The position numbers and the translations under genes were made by a program. A DNA stretch of 41,229 nt from Collybiopsis luxurians FD-317 M1. Taxonomy: Eukaryota > Basidiomycota > Agaricomycetes > Agaricales > Omphalotaceae. This document shows positions 9,518 through 21,299 of the stretch, in pieces. The number at the start of each line of letters is the position of its first letter. Within the stretch, counting starts at the first letter, position 1. The stretch is from contig KN834761.1 in NCBI GenBank assembly GCA_000827265.1, positions 479,757-520,985 of the forward strand. Direction: 5' to 3'. The notes under the pieces are model-generated. The model saw only the letters and a program-made list of their open reading frames with translations, did no database searches and was not told where the DNA came from.

Positions 9518-12500
9518 CATTGCACATTCTTCCAGCTCGAGATATTAGATGAAGGTTCAAACTTTCAGGTTCAAGCTCAGTCTTAATGAATGAATGTAAT
9601 CTCCAATCTGCGGCTTCATAGACGGCCCCTTCTCCTTTGCACTAAGCTCTTAGACGCCTTCTTAAGCTTGAGTTCCTTCACCGACATCTTTCGCCACTAC
9701 CATCGATGAACGAGAATAACAATGCGATTTCGGAGAATAGGGTTCCTATCAAGACGAGAGGTTACCAGCAGGAAATGCTCGACAAGAGTTTGCAGAGGAA
9801 TATCACTTCATTTCGCTGTCTTATGTTTGAAGCACGAAAGTGGATGGGAACTTGAAAAAGTGTGTTTTTCCAAGTAATTTCTTTTTTTTATTTTTATTTT
9901 TATTTTTTATTTATTTACTTATGTCTATAGCTCTCATCGTTTCTAACTCCCACCGTCGCTGTGTAACGTGATCAAAGACGCCCTTCTGTCTCTGTCGGCC
10001 TCATCTCGGGAGCTCTAGCCCCGGAACAATTGGAAGGATGCTTCATCGAGTCATGGTTTCTACTCCGCAGGCCCTTCTCGATGCCCTGCGCCCTGGCTAT
10101 ATCTTGATGGATGCCGATATTGGTTTGATCATTCTCGACGAGGCTCACCATGCCGTCGATAACGATTCGTATAACCGAATCATGCAAGACTCAATTCACA
10201 AGTCATTCACGAGGGATCTTAGCCTTGCTGGTGCCAGAGAAGGATGCGGAGGCGGATGATTATGGGTCTTACGGCGAGTCCTATTTCTGGTGGAAATGTT
10301 GATACAGCTTTTTGGTAAGTCAATTTCATTCTTTATTGCGTTGGCGTTGGGCTCTTACTTCCATCAAAGAGACAAATTTACATTCAGGCATTGTGTCCCC
10401 CGTCAAACCCCCTCTGAACTTGCCGAATACGTCCACCGTCCAATGTTCAAACACATTGTCTACAGCGCACCCAGTATTGCACCTCTCCCCTTCTCCACTA
10501 ACCTCCCCACTCTCGAACACATGTCCAACAGGCTCAACATCGAAAATTACCCCTACATCCAATCCCTCCGCAACCAGCCCTCCCGCAAGGCACCCGGTAC
10601 CCCCCGAGTATGTGCGTCCGGACTAGAGACTGTCCATCGCGAACCAACGGATGAGCTGAACCTGCGTCATCCTTCCCTGGGCATGCTTGACGTGAGGATA
10701 GAGCCTGTAGGCCAGATGTACGCATCAGATAAGGAGGCGCAGGAGTACACGACGAGGCTGTTTCGGAGTATCAGTGTGTCGAAGATGAAGTGTGATGAGG
10801 TCTATGATTTGGTGCAATGGAGATGGGGTCCACAGGGAGCCAAAGTCCTGGAACGGTATCTTCGCTACAATGATGCATGAATTCGATATCCCCATCCTCA
10901 AGTCCGCCCTTTCCACCCTCTGACCAATTTTCTTAACCTCGTCCGGCTGTATCCACACCTCCACCCCCGTCTCTCTTCATCTTACCCCAATACTCATGTA
11001 TCCCCTCCATCCTCCGCGCAATCGCTCTCAACCTCGCCGCTGACTCCCTCCGCTCCGTCCTCTTCACCAACCAATCCGTCCTCTCCATGATCCCAACTCT
11101 CTCCGCATCACCGCCCTCTCCGCTCCGGTCTCCTAGGAGCCCAAGAATTATCAATGGCTGGAGATGTTGGGCAATATGGGGTTGAGACTGGTCATGGCTG
11201 CGCAGCTATTGGGAGTATCCGTTTGGCCGGAGGGGTTTTTAACGAAGAAGAAGGACCATACGAGGTTGGCGAAGGAGAGTGCCGGGCAGGTTGTATAGGG
11301 GGTTATTCGAGGTATGTAAGGGTGGTGATTCTGGTGTTGACTGTGAAACCTGATAACGTGCTTTTAGATCGGTCGCTTGCAAAACAAATGGGAGCCGTTG
11401 TATATTGGGACGATTACTTCTGTGCCGACGGAGGAGTTGTCTAGGCTTAGCCGTGACACAAGTGAATCCGGATACTACGCAAAATCTGCAAGAGGATAGC
11501 ACTGTGACCTTACCACCAGAACCAATGGACGATTGGAGTGCGAATGAAACGGCGGCGGGGACGATAGTAGAGGACGGGAAGAAGAACTCGCAGGAATGTT
11601 CAATCAAAGGCAAGTCACCCTATTTTTATAACGCCTTCTGCTCAGTGACGGTTATGCCCTAGTGCTCGCGGACATTGTCGAATGGCTCATCGGCGCTGCC
11701 TATGTTCACCGCGCTCTCTCTTTCCGCTTCAAATCTGCACAATTTTTTCATCTCAACATCGAATCGTGGCCGCTGACTTCCCTTTTCCAACTGTATATCG
11801 CAAATCCTGTGCCGTTCTGATGATTCCTACGCCTCCCTACTCGCAACCTCTGTATCCCCTGATGAAGTCCAGTTTCCGATCCAACTTTCCAGCGTGGAAA
11901 AGCTCATCTGGTACACCTTCTGTCGTCGACTATTGTTCGTCGAAGCATTGACGCTTCCGTCAAGAGGACCACGGACGATCTGGTACGAGGAAGGAATTTC
12001 TCGGATATGAAGCTTTGGATATAGTCGTAATAGATTTCTTATGCCATGCTCGAGGAAAGGACGATTCTCCCAAATCGAACGAATACTCTCTCGGTCACAT
12101 TTTCAAGTTTGCTATTGTCATACGAAGCCTGCATATTACTATGGTGCTCTAGTAGTAACGGACATTTTTACTAGATAGATATATATGTACATCGTAGCAA
12201 GCACTCTGTACGATGCTGTCCACCAAACCCTAGAGCATGTCGGACAACGTGAGAATATCGAAAACTCTACGTACGATACCTTCTCTACATAGCCTCTACG
12301 ACCGCCAAATGAACATGCCGCGCAAGGAAGATGGACTCCGAGTCGGAACCCTTCGTCAGGAAAGCTCCAGCCTACAGATGCGAACGAGGGAAATGGCTAC
12401 TCTCATCGTCATACCCTGTATCGTCTTAACAACGAGTCATCAGTACACCAGTATCCGCATTCCGCATTCATATTCCCCTCCTCTCCCGTCTCTCCCTAAA

Positions 12501-12645
12501 ACTCCCTAACCGAATCAGCCACCAGCGCAATCGCGCCATTCGCAAACAGGAGCGTACAACCCGCATTATAATTCTCCGCAAGTAATTATGCGGTATAAGA
12601 GCTCCCGTAACTCTAAGCGAGCCTTACAAGGCTGGACACTGCGAT
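9518..12645 (+). repeat. Segmental duplication, CpG-rich copy (inverted partner 29195-32322)
   Basis: About 3.13 kb aligns end to end with the reverse complement of 29195-32322. Anchors along its length are CATTGCA.ATT.TTCCAGCTCGAGATAT at the left, AGGTTACCAGCAGGAAATGCTC near 9755, TCCAACTTTCCAG.GTGGAAA near 11880, GCATTATAATTCTC at about 12564 and GAGCCTTACAAGG at 12618. The left boundary coincides with the end of the TIR element. The right boundary is at about 12645, where similarity stops at GGCTGGACACTGCG. This copy keeps its CpGs. Confidence 0.9.
9706..12155 (+). pseudogene. dcl: Dicer-like endoribonuclease pseudogene, copy 1
   Basis: Dicer cuts double-stranded RNA into small RNAs for gene silencing. 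The ATG at 9706 opens MNENNNAISENRVPIKTRGY and QQEMLDKSLQRNI, the start of a fungal Dicer helicase. The P-loop that should follow is missing. Then come HRVMVSTPQALLDALRPG, LIILDEAHHAVDNDSYNRIM (DEAH at 10137-10148) and MGLTASPISGGNVDTAF, followed by a GTAAGT donor. The C-terminal half has RNase III remnants: LEMLGN (about 11158; catalytic Asp now Asn), LADIVEWLIGAAYVH (about 11665), LSSVEKLIWYTFCRRLLFV (about 11887) and LGYEALDIVV (about 12000; Asp now Tyr). Several frameshifts and stops, and the helicase C-terminal lobe and PAZ region are not recognisable. Confidence 0.88.
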
Positions 12646-15080
12646 TCGTACTTCCTCGTCCATGGAAATACGAGTTGAACAGCGCTCCGGAGGGTGCTAT
12701 GACCCCGCAGCACATTCGCGCAGGAACAAAGGAGGATGCTTATCTTCCTCTGTGGGAAGGACGACAGCGAATCAGAAAGGTAGTCGAGAGAGCCCGAGGA
12801 ACGTCGAAGGTGAAGAGAGAACATTTTGAACAATGTGCGCGGGGGATCCGATGTTAAGTGCTGAGAAAACAGTGGCGGAGGTAGGAGGTTCAGGATGCCA
12901 ATACCACTCCATTGAGGGAAGAGGAAAGTACTCGGAACGCTTGGTCTTCCATCGCCACTTAGGATAGTGGGTGAGCGCCGTGGAGTAGAAGTGTTGGACC
13001 ATTGACAACTTCGATCAGTTGAGATACAGCGTAAGCCTATTCCGCGTAACCGCGTCAGTTATATCTCGAGTAACGCATAGAAAAATACCGTGAAGAACGT
13101 ACAAAATCAACGGGCCCTGACTGGGTGTAACCTAAACCTTCGCAAACAAAAACATAAAATGGCGTCTCCAAATTCGACTTGAATCGAAGCACTTGATTGT
13201 TAGTCGCCGTTGAGGATAGTCGATGGTCGTCGTAGAACTGACGGCATTTGGACGGAACGTACAGAAGAACGTGAAACACAGAACTGTCGGATTAACTAGA
13301 TGCTATGAAGAGTCGCATCAGAAAAAAGGGCTGAAACTTGGGCAGACGAGAAACATACGTAGTGTTCAGACAGGAAACCATAATAAAAACCCATCAAATC
13401 CTCCAGTCGAATATCCTAACTGCGATAACCTAACCCGCGGATCCGTCCTCATTCGGGAATGTGAAGAAAGTGGGTATCAGAGCAAAGACTGTGATGCTCT
13501 AAGTCTTTGACGTCCATTTTGAGAGCAATGAACAACGCCAGTGAGTTCGCGAGGTGGATAGTATGAATATGAGGCATGCATCTTGGGTTTCGGTAACCAT
13601 GGCGATCGAACTACTCTCACTATCAGTAGACGACATATATATATCAGAACTAAACACGTACTACATTCGACTCGTCACATCCAAATAATCTGCACCATTT
13701 TACAACGATCATCGTAAAGAATCCGCTTGAAAACGCATATCACAAACTCTGGCGTAAACGAGAGCCGAGGAATGAGAGGTATGTTCGTAGGTCTTCCGGG
13801 AGATAAATTCAAGAGCGGTGTTGGATGAGAGGTGCCAAAAAATGTTCCACACATCCTTTGTAAGGTCCTTGAACGTCTCGTTGAGATTCGAGGGCAGATA
13901 TGCGATGGGATTTAAATCAATAAAGCACAGGCTGTTCTGCATTAGGCCAGGCGATTCTGTCAATGCCTGTCAACGGGACGGTCAGAGGCAACAAAATCAG
14001 GGCTTACAAGCACTCGCGATTCTTCAACCTCGGTGAGGCTCTTCGTCATCGTCCCATCATCCTGAATACAAATGTTGCAAGCGACAACTGAACGAATAGA
14101 AGCGAGGACGGAGAGAAAAAGAGAAAGGGTTGCGGAAGAGACACGGCAGTGATAGAGTAAAGGGACGAAAGGTCAACTTCCAGGAGAAATTTGCAAAAGA
14201 GCAGGACCATAACTTATGGCCATGAGTGAAGAAAGCAACGTCGATGAGCTCTGGAGTCTGTAACGGTCTCGTGACTTTGTCACAATTGCTACTCTTCTCT
14301 TTTGTTGCTCGTACTTCGACATAGGGCCGTTGGAATTTTGTAAACGAGAGACTCGGTTGTATTCGTAAAAACAAAACGGATCTTTTCAATCTCAGCGCAG
14401 TGGTCCTCTCTGGCCTCATGTAGCGCTACTAGGACTCTCATCGACCTAGTGTTCCAGGCTCGTGGATATAACGGCAATCTAGGAGAGTGTACAAACCCGG
14501 TTTAACCGCACGAAACCGCATTGCCCTGAGGATTTATTACCCGTGAAGCGAAAATGGAAATTGTCTTCCAGTCGAGCGGATCATTAAGCATGTTCATACG
14601 TCTTACGGCGCATTAGCCGTCAAATGACTTGACATTCAAGAGGCAGATCAAGGGTGACGACTCACGACATTTTGGATGAATACATCGATTCCGGAATTGT
14701 TCTCGGAGATCGCCGGACCCACTTTGAGAAATCTGCACGCGTTTCCAGCACGTTTCCAAGTTTCCACTTCTTTCATAGCGCACTGTCATAAGCTATTTTA
14801 TTCTAGGAAATTCATTACCCATCAATATCTGAGCAGCGAATCCGGATCATGCTACAAATGCAAATGACCAAATCAAGTACATCAGTGCCCTCATTCTGGC
14901 CAGCATCAAAGCCGCTATTTCCGGCACTGAATTCGGACACTACACAAATAGAGGACAAGCGATTAATTAAACCTTATTCAAAACATATAAGAAGGTGTCA
15001 AAAGCTCGATCATTCTTTTTCCCCCGTCCTTCATCACCGTCTTTGGGCATCAGAGATTTACTGAGGAAATTTCAAGAGCA
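12646..15080. other. CpG-rich unassigned sequence
   Basis: About 2.4 kb of single-copy-looking sequence with abundant CpG (eight in 13201-13260 alone) and no family I recognise. Many overlapping frames of 60-120 codons exist on both strands, as expected for sequence poor in stops, so I do not call them genes. It may hold a rapidly evolving or decayed gene, or the 5' regulatory region of the NLR that starts at 15081. Confidence 0.5.
13709..13963 (-). CDS. Possible exon, unknown protein (weak)
   Basis: An 84-codon open frame on the minus strand with a plausible amino-acid mix (LPSNLNETFKDLTKDVWNIF and then an ISRKTYEH stretch). No domain is recognised. Neighbouring minus frames could be other exons but I found no convincing splice joins. 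Listed only because it is the most protein-like frame in this otherwise empty 2.4 kb. Confidence 0.15.
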   Translation of the reverse strand: MTESPGLMQNSLCFIDLNPIAYLPSNLNETFKDLTKDVWNIFWHLSSNTALEFISRKTYEHTSHSSALVYARVCDMRFQADSLR

Positions 15081-18000
15081 ATGTCAGGTATTGAAAGCCT
15101 ACACAGTTATGTTCTAAATAGGTTACTAATATGCAAGTGATAGGAAATATGTTTTCTAATGCACACAACTTTACCATTTCTGGTGGCCAATTTACAGTCA
15201 CCAGTAGGTCCTCATTCAAATGCATAATGCTCAATACTCTACAACATTGATGTTCAACAGCAGATGATGAAGTCGGAAAGATCCGTAAATGGCTTCAAGC
15301 ACCAGACTGTTCAGCTAATCGTGCAGATGCTGCTGACAAAAAAGTTGAAGGAACTGGACAGTGGATCTTGAGCCACCCTGAATACCAGAAGTGGAAAGGT
15401 CAACCTAGCATCCTTTGGATCCAAGGCAAAGGTAAAACCAGCTTTTCTCAGTGTTCTATTGAGACTCATTCTCATGGTTAAATGTTATAGCTGGATCAGG
15501 AAAAACAGTCTTGAGGTAAGTAATGAAATGGATGAAGGAAGCTGAGGAAAGACTTATCACTTGAAAAGCACTACAATTTGGAAAGATCTCTCAGACATGG
15601 ATACTGATGCCTTTTGGTATCACTATTTTGATATTCGAGATAACACAGGAGATAAATCCACTTATCGTGGATTTCTTCTATCTCTTGTCTCACAAATGGG
15701 ACTTGATAATGAACGCATCAACCCAGACTTGTTCAAACTGTACAAAAAGTTGAAAGGGCATGAAAAACCAGCAATTGTAGAACTAGAGGAAATTCTTGAA
15801 ATCATTATTGTGCAGAGAAATGCAGGATATCTTCTTGTGGATGCCATGGATGAATGCACAGAAGAGGCCTCAAAAGTGATGGCTTGGTTATATCAATTTT
15901 CACAAAAATTGTGGATTGTTGTAACTAGCAGGAATTTTGTTGATGCTGGAGTTGAGCAAAGAACACTAAAGATTTTACTGGGCAAGGAGCCTTTGCATAC
16001 CAAAGTTGATATGGAGAGATATATTGAGTCTCAGATACTCAGTGTTGAGTATAACTTTGATTCAAAAGAAACATACTGGAAAGAGGTACTAGAAACTATG
16101 ATGAATGGTGCTGATGGACAGTGAGTATTTGTATTACCCAAAAAAGGGTAAGGCTACTGATTGAAGGAATGTACAGATTTCGGTGGGCTGAGTGTCAGTT
16201 GAAGGAAGTGAAAGACTGTGTTGATGTAGAAGCAGTGGAAGAAGTTTTGATGAATTTGCCTAAGGACTTGGAAGATATATACTTAAAAGCTATGCAAAAA
16301 GCAGGGAGGGGAAAGCAGGCAAAAGATGCTCATCATTTACTGCTCTGGTTGCTCTATGCATATGAGCCTTTGAATATGTTGCAAGTAAGAGATATTATTG
16401 CAATAAATGTTCAGAAGCAGACTGTAAAGAAGAACAAAGGCATGAAGCTAAGACTGGATGCTATTGTGGACTCCAGCCTTGTTGTCATAGGGAGTAACAA
16501 TGTGGTCCAGTTTGCACATGCATCAGTCAAGGAATTCCTAATTAAATACAACATATTGACTCAAGGCAAAAAGATATTTGATATTAATAGACTGCTTGCT
16601 GATGATATGATAGCTCAAGCATGTATTATTTACATAATGCATGTGGCAGATAGAGTCGAGAAGAAAGATGGACTGGAGGAATTCCTTCTGTTGAGCTATG
16701 CATGTCAATACTGGCCAGTTCACGCAAGGTGCATTGAAGGCAGGCGACAAGGTGGTCCACTTGAAAGCCTGACAAAAAAGATATTGATAGACTCTAGCAA
16801 TGTCTTTTTGATGTGGCGAGAGCAATGTGATAAAACAGAATCTAGGTGGGGCAGGCAGTGGAAGATGGGAACAGCCCTGTATTATGCAGCGGAAAATGGA
16901 TTAACAAAGAGAGTGGAAGATATATTAATGGAGAAAAGAGCTCATTGTGAAAACAAAGGGTTGCAATCAGATGAACTGTTATACATTAACTTAAAATGTG
17001 GAAGGTGGGGAAATGCATTACAAGCTGCTATACAGCAGAACCATCCATTGATAAATGCACTGCATTATGACATTAGCAGTGAATATTTAATTGCTCAAGG
17101 AGGCCAATATATGAATGCACATCAGGTAGACTTGGATGAAGGTAATAAAGCAGTAGTACAGTTAATGCTGGAAAATGGTGCAGATGTTCATGCCCAAGGT
17201 GATGAATATGGGAATGCACTTCAGGCAGCTACACAGAGAGGTAATGAAGCTGTTGTCAAGTTGCTGCTTGAAAATGGTGCAGATGTGAATGCAAAGGGTG
17301 GTGTATATGGGGAATTTGCACTGCAGACAGCTGCATTGAAAGGCAATGAAGCTGTTGTCAAGATGCTGCTTGAAAATGGTGCAGATGTGAATGCCCAGTG
17401 TGGTGAATATGGGCATGGACTCCAGGCAGCTGCACAGGGAGGCAATGAGGCTATTGTCATGTTGCTGCTTGAAAATGGTGCAGATGTGAATGCCCAGGGT
17501 GGTTTCTATGGGAATGCACTTCAGGCAGCTGTGCAGAGAGGCAATGAAGCTGTTGTTAAGTTACTGCTTGAAAATGGAGCAGATGTGAATGCCCAAGGTG
17601 GTAGCAATGGGAATGCACTCCAGGCAGCTGTGAAGATAGGTAATGAAGCTGTTGTCAAGCGACTGTGTGAAAATGGTGCAGATGTGAATGCCCAGGGTGG
17701 TGAATATGGGAATGCACTCCAAGCAGCTGTGTGGGGAGGAAATGATGCTGTTGTCAAGTTGTTGCTTGAAAATGGTGCAAGTGTAAGTTCTCAGGGTGGT
17801 AAACATTGGACTGCACTCCAGGCAGCTGCACTGAGAGGTAAGGAAGCTATTGTGAAGTTTCTGCTTGAAAATGGTGCAGGTGTGAATGCCCAGGGTGGTA
17901 AATATGGAAATGCACTCCAGGCAGCTGTGCTGGAGAACAATGAAGCTGTTGTCAAGTTGCTGCTTGAAAATGGAGCAGATGTNNNNNNNNNNNNNNNNNN

Positions 18001-20670
18001 NNNNNNNNNNNNNNNNNNNNNNNNNNNNNNNNNNNNNNNNNNNNNNNNNNNNNNNNNNNNNNNNNNNNNNNNNNNNNNNNNNNNNNNNNNNNNNNNNNNN
18101 NNNNNNNNNNNNNNNNNNNNNNNNNNNNNNNNNNNNNNNNNNNNNNNNNNNNNNNNNNNNNNNNNNNNNNNNNNNNNNNNNNNNNNNNNNNNNNNNNNNN
18201 NNNNNNNNNNNNNNNNNNNNNNNNNNNNNNNNNNNNNNNNNNNNNNNNNNNNNNNNNNNNNNNNNNNNNNNNNNNNNNNNNNNNNNNNNNNNNNNNNNNN
18301 NNNNNNNNNNNNNNNNNNNNNNNNNNNNNNNNNNNNNNNNNNNNNNNNNNNNNNNNNNNNNNNNNNNNNNNNNNNNNNNNNNNNNNNNNNNNNNNNNNNN
18401 NNNNNNNNNNNNNNNNNNNNNNNNNNNNNNNNNNNNNNNNNNNNNNNNNNNNNNNNNNNNNNNNNNNNNNNNNNNNNNNNNNNNNNNNNNNNNNNNNNNN
18501 NNNNNNNNNNNNNNNNNNNNNNNNNNNNNNNNNNNNNNNNNNNNNNNNNNNNNNNNNNNNNNNNNNNNNNNNNNNNNNNNNNNNNNNNNNNNNNNNNNNN
18601 NNNNNNNNNNNNNNNNNNNNNNNNNNNNNNNNNNNNNNNNNNNNNNNNNNNNNNNNNNNNNNNNNNNNNNNNNNNNNNNNNNNNNNNNNNNNNNNNNNNN
18701 NNNNNNNNNNNNNNNNNNNNNNNNNNNNNNNNNNNNNNNNNNNNNNNNNNNNNNNNNNNNNNNNNNNNNNNNNNNNNNNNNNNNNNNNNNNNNNNNNNNN
18801 NNNNNNNNNNNNNNNNNNNNNNNNNNNNNNNNNNNNNNNNNNNNNNNNNNNNNNNNNNNNNNNNNNNNNNNNNNNNNNNNNNNNNNNNNNNNNNNNNNNN
18901 NNNNNNNNNNNNNNNNNNNNNNNNNNNNNNNNNNNNNNNNNNNNNNNNNNNNNNNNNNNNNNNNNNNNNNNNNNNNNNNCTGTTGTCAAGTTGCTCCTTG
19001 AAAATAGTGCAGATGTAAATGCCCAGGATGGGAATGCACTCCAGTCAGCTGTGCAGAGAGGCAATGAAGCTGTTGTCAAGTTGCTCCTTGAAAATGGTGC
19101 AGATGTAAATGCCCAGGATGGGAATGCACTCCAGGCAGCTGTGCATGAAGACAATGAAGCTGTTGTCAAGTTGCTGATTGAAAATGGTGCAGATGTGAAT
19201 GCCCAGGATGGGAATGCACTCCAGGCAGCTGTGCACAAAGACAATGAAGCTGTTGTCAAGTTGCTGCTTGAAAATGGTGCAGATGTGAATGAAGCTGTTG
19301 TCAAGTTGCTGATTGAAAATGGTGCAGATGTGAATGTCCAGGGGAGTTTATATGGGAATGCACTCCAGGCAGCTGTGCAGGGAAGCAATGAAGCTGTTGT
19401 AAAGTTGCTACTTGAACATGGTGCAGATGTGAATGCCCAGGGTGGTGTCCATGAGAATGCACTCCATGCAGCTGTGGGAAGTGGCAATGAAGCTGTTGTC
19501 AGGTTGCTGCTTGAAAATGGGGCCAATGTGAATGCCCAGGGTGGTAAATATGGGAATGCACCCCATTCAGCTGTTGTCAAGTTGCTGCTTGAACATGGGA
19601 ATACACTCCAGGCAGCTGCACAGACAGGCAATGAAGCTGATGTCAAGTACCTGCTTGAAAATGGTGCAGATGTGAATGCCCAGGGTGGTGAATGTGGGAA
19701 TGCACTACAGGCAGCTGCACAGGCAGGCAATGAAGCTGTTGTCATGTTGCTGCTTGAAAATGGTGCAGATGTGAATGCCCAGGGTGGGTTCTATGGGAAT
19801 GCACTGCAGGCAGCTGCACAGAAAGCCAATAAAGCTGTTGTCAAGTTACTGCTTGAAAATGGTTCAGATGTGAATGCCCAGGGTGGTTTCTTTGGGAGTG
19901 CACTCCAGGCAACTGCAAAGATTGGCAATGAAGCTGTTGTCAAGTTGTTGCTTGAATATGATGCAGATGTGAATGCCCAGGGTGGTAGCTATGGGAATGC
20001 ACTCCAGGCAGCTGCACTGAGAGGTAATGAAGCTATTGTCAACTTACTGCTTGAAAATGGTGCAGATGTGAATGCCCAGGGTGGTGAATACAGGAATGCA
20101 CTCCAGGCAGCTGTGCTGGAAAACAATGAAGCTGTTGTCAAGTTACTGCTTGAAAATGGTGCTGATGTGAATGCCTCATGTGGTTTCTATGGGAATGCAC
20201 TCCAAGCAGCTGCACAAGAAGGCAATGAAGCTATTGTAAAGTTGCTGCTTGAAAATGGTGCAGATGTGAATGCCCAGTGTGGTGAATATGGGCATGCACT
20301 CCAGGCAGCTGCACAGGAAGGCAATGAGGCTGTTGTCATGTTGCTGCTTGAAAATGGTGCAGATGTGAATGCCCAGGGTGGTAAATGTGGGAATGCACTA
20401 TGGGAGGCTGTGCAGACTGGCAATGAAACTGTTGTCAAGTTGCTGATTGAAAATGGTGCAGATGTGAATGCCCAGGGTTTCTATGGGAATGCACTTCAGG
20501 CAGCTGTACAGAGAGGCAATGAAGCTGTTGTCAAGTTGCTGCTTGAAAATGGTGCAGATGTGAATGCCCACAGTGGTTTCTATGTGAATGCCCTCCATGC
20601 AGCTGTGGGGAGAGGCAATGAAGCTGTTGTCAAGTTGCTACTTGAAAATGGTGCAGATGTGAATGCCTAG
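15081..20670 (+). CDS. NLR-type STAND NTPase: NACHT domain with long ankyrin-repeat array
   Basis: Likely a cytosolic immune or heterokaryon-incompatibility type receptor. Exons: 15081-15087, 15144-15203, 15261-15431, 15491-15515, 15569-16120, then 16177 through the gap to 20670. All introns are GT..AG, 53-59 nt, and all joins are in phase. The leader is MSGNMFSNAHNFTISGGQF. Residues about 22-75 give the pre-NACHT block (IRKWLQAPDCSANRADAA). Walker A GKAGSGKT is at about 77-86, split by an intron. Walker B LLVDAMDEC is at about 176, and the VVTSRN sensor follows. FRWAECQLKEVKDCV begins the helical region. Ankyrin units start near residue 590: 9 before the gap and 19 after. The coding sequence is CpG-poor yet open apart from the gap, in contrast to its neighbours. 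The stop at 20668 (TAG) falls where other units have CAG. Confidence 0.88.
17140..20670 (+). repeat. Ankyrin-coding tandem array, units of about 99-102 bp
   Basis: The unit encodes GNALQAAVQRGNEAVVKLLL followed by ENGADVNAQGG and a variable three-residue tip (EYG, FYG, KYG, SNG). Nine units precede the gap and nineteen follow. Shorter variants lack the tip (AQDGNALQ, 93 bp), and some joins fuse the middle of two units (DVNEAVVK at about 19290; a truncated HSAVVKLLLEHGNTLQ at about 19570). DNA identity between units is very high. This supports recent unequal crossing-over or gene conversion. Confidence 0.92.
17983..18979. other. Assembly gap (997 N) inside the ankyrin array
   Basis: The coding frame before the gap and that after it differ by this gap length, so the gap size is an estimate rather than measured. 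Near-identical repeats on both sides probably prevented assembly. The true number of ankyrin units is unknown. Confidence 0.97.
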
Positions 20671-21290
20671 GATAGTTTCTATGGGAATGCACTCCAGTGT
20701 TAGACCCCAGCTGATTCTGCCTGTCAATCCCAACCTACACTGTCACATAACCCTTCATAAATAACATCATCTACCACTGCAGCCATCACCATTAAATACC
20801 ATCCCTCTTTCTGCAGCCCAGTCATATACATTGCAATTCCTCAACACATTCATCTGGAAAAATACCTAAAGCCTACACTCTGGGGATTTCACAATTTCCA
20901 GTGCAGGAAAATGTTAAGGTAATCCAGAGGCTGAGAAAAAAAATTGCTCAATTACTGCCCCGAAATAATTAAATATAATGTTAGAATACTTTTAATCAGA
21001 AAAATATGGGGTAATGCCAAGGTAATTTATCATAACCTTGAGCAAAGTGTGGTACCATTAACCTAAAAAGGATGCCACTGGCAAGCCAGATTTGCCCCCC
21101 AAAGAATAGAAAAATATATAACAATATGTTGGGGTACTGTATGAAGATTATTTAGACTATCCTCCCTGCAATATTCCAGAATCTTTACTTAGAAATGAGC
21201 ATGGAATAATTTAAAGTAAAAGCTCATTGGTCTTGCTGCAAATCTTCTATGCAAAAAACTTGGAAATTCTTTAAACAACCTGAGCGAGGT
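20671..21290. other. NLR 3' flank, no gene
   Basis: The first 150 bp (to about 20825) is duplicated in inverted form at 36235-36380, including GTTAGACCCCA.CT.ATTCT and CACTGCAGCCATCACCA. The rest is AT-rich with no recognisable feature. Confidence 0.6.
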
Positions 21291-21299
21291 TATGGATCA

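Noticed and set aside
10038..10259. Stand-alone small helicase gene around the DEAH box
   Set aside because: The flanking frames carry the rest of a Dicer, and the frame ends by decay, not at a natural gene end.
16121..19018. Plus frame running through the gap into a different frame
   Set aside because: The residues after the gap do not match ankyrin units. The true frame resumes in another phase, so the join is an artefact of the gap length.
17952..19745. Long minus-strand open frame crossing the N gap
   Set aside because: It is the antisense of the ankyrin repeats plus undefined bases. The repeat period keeps it open.
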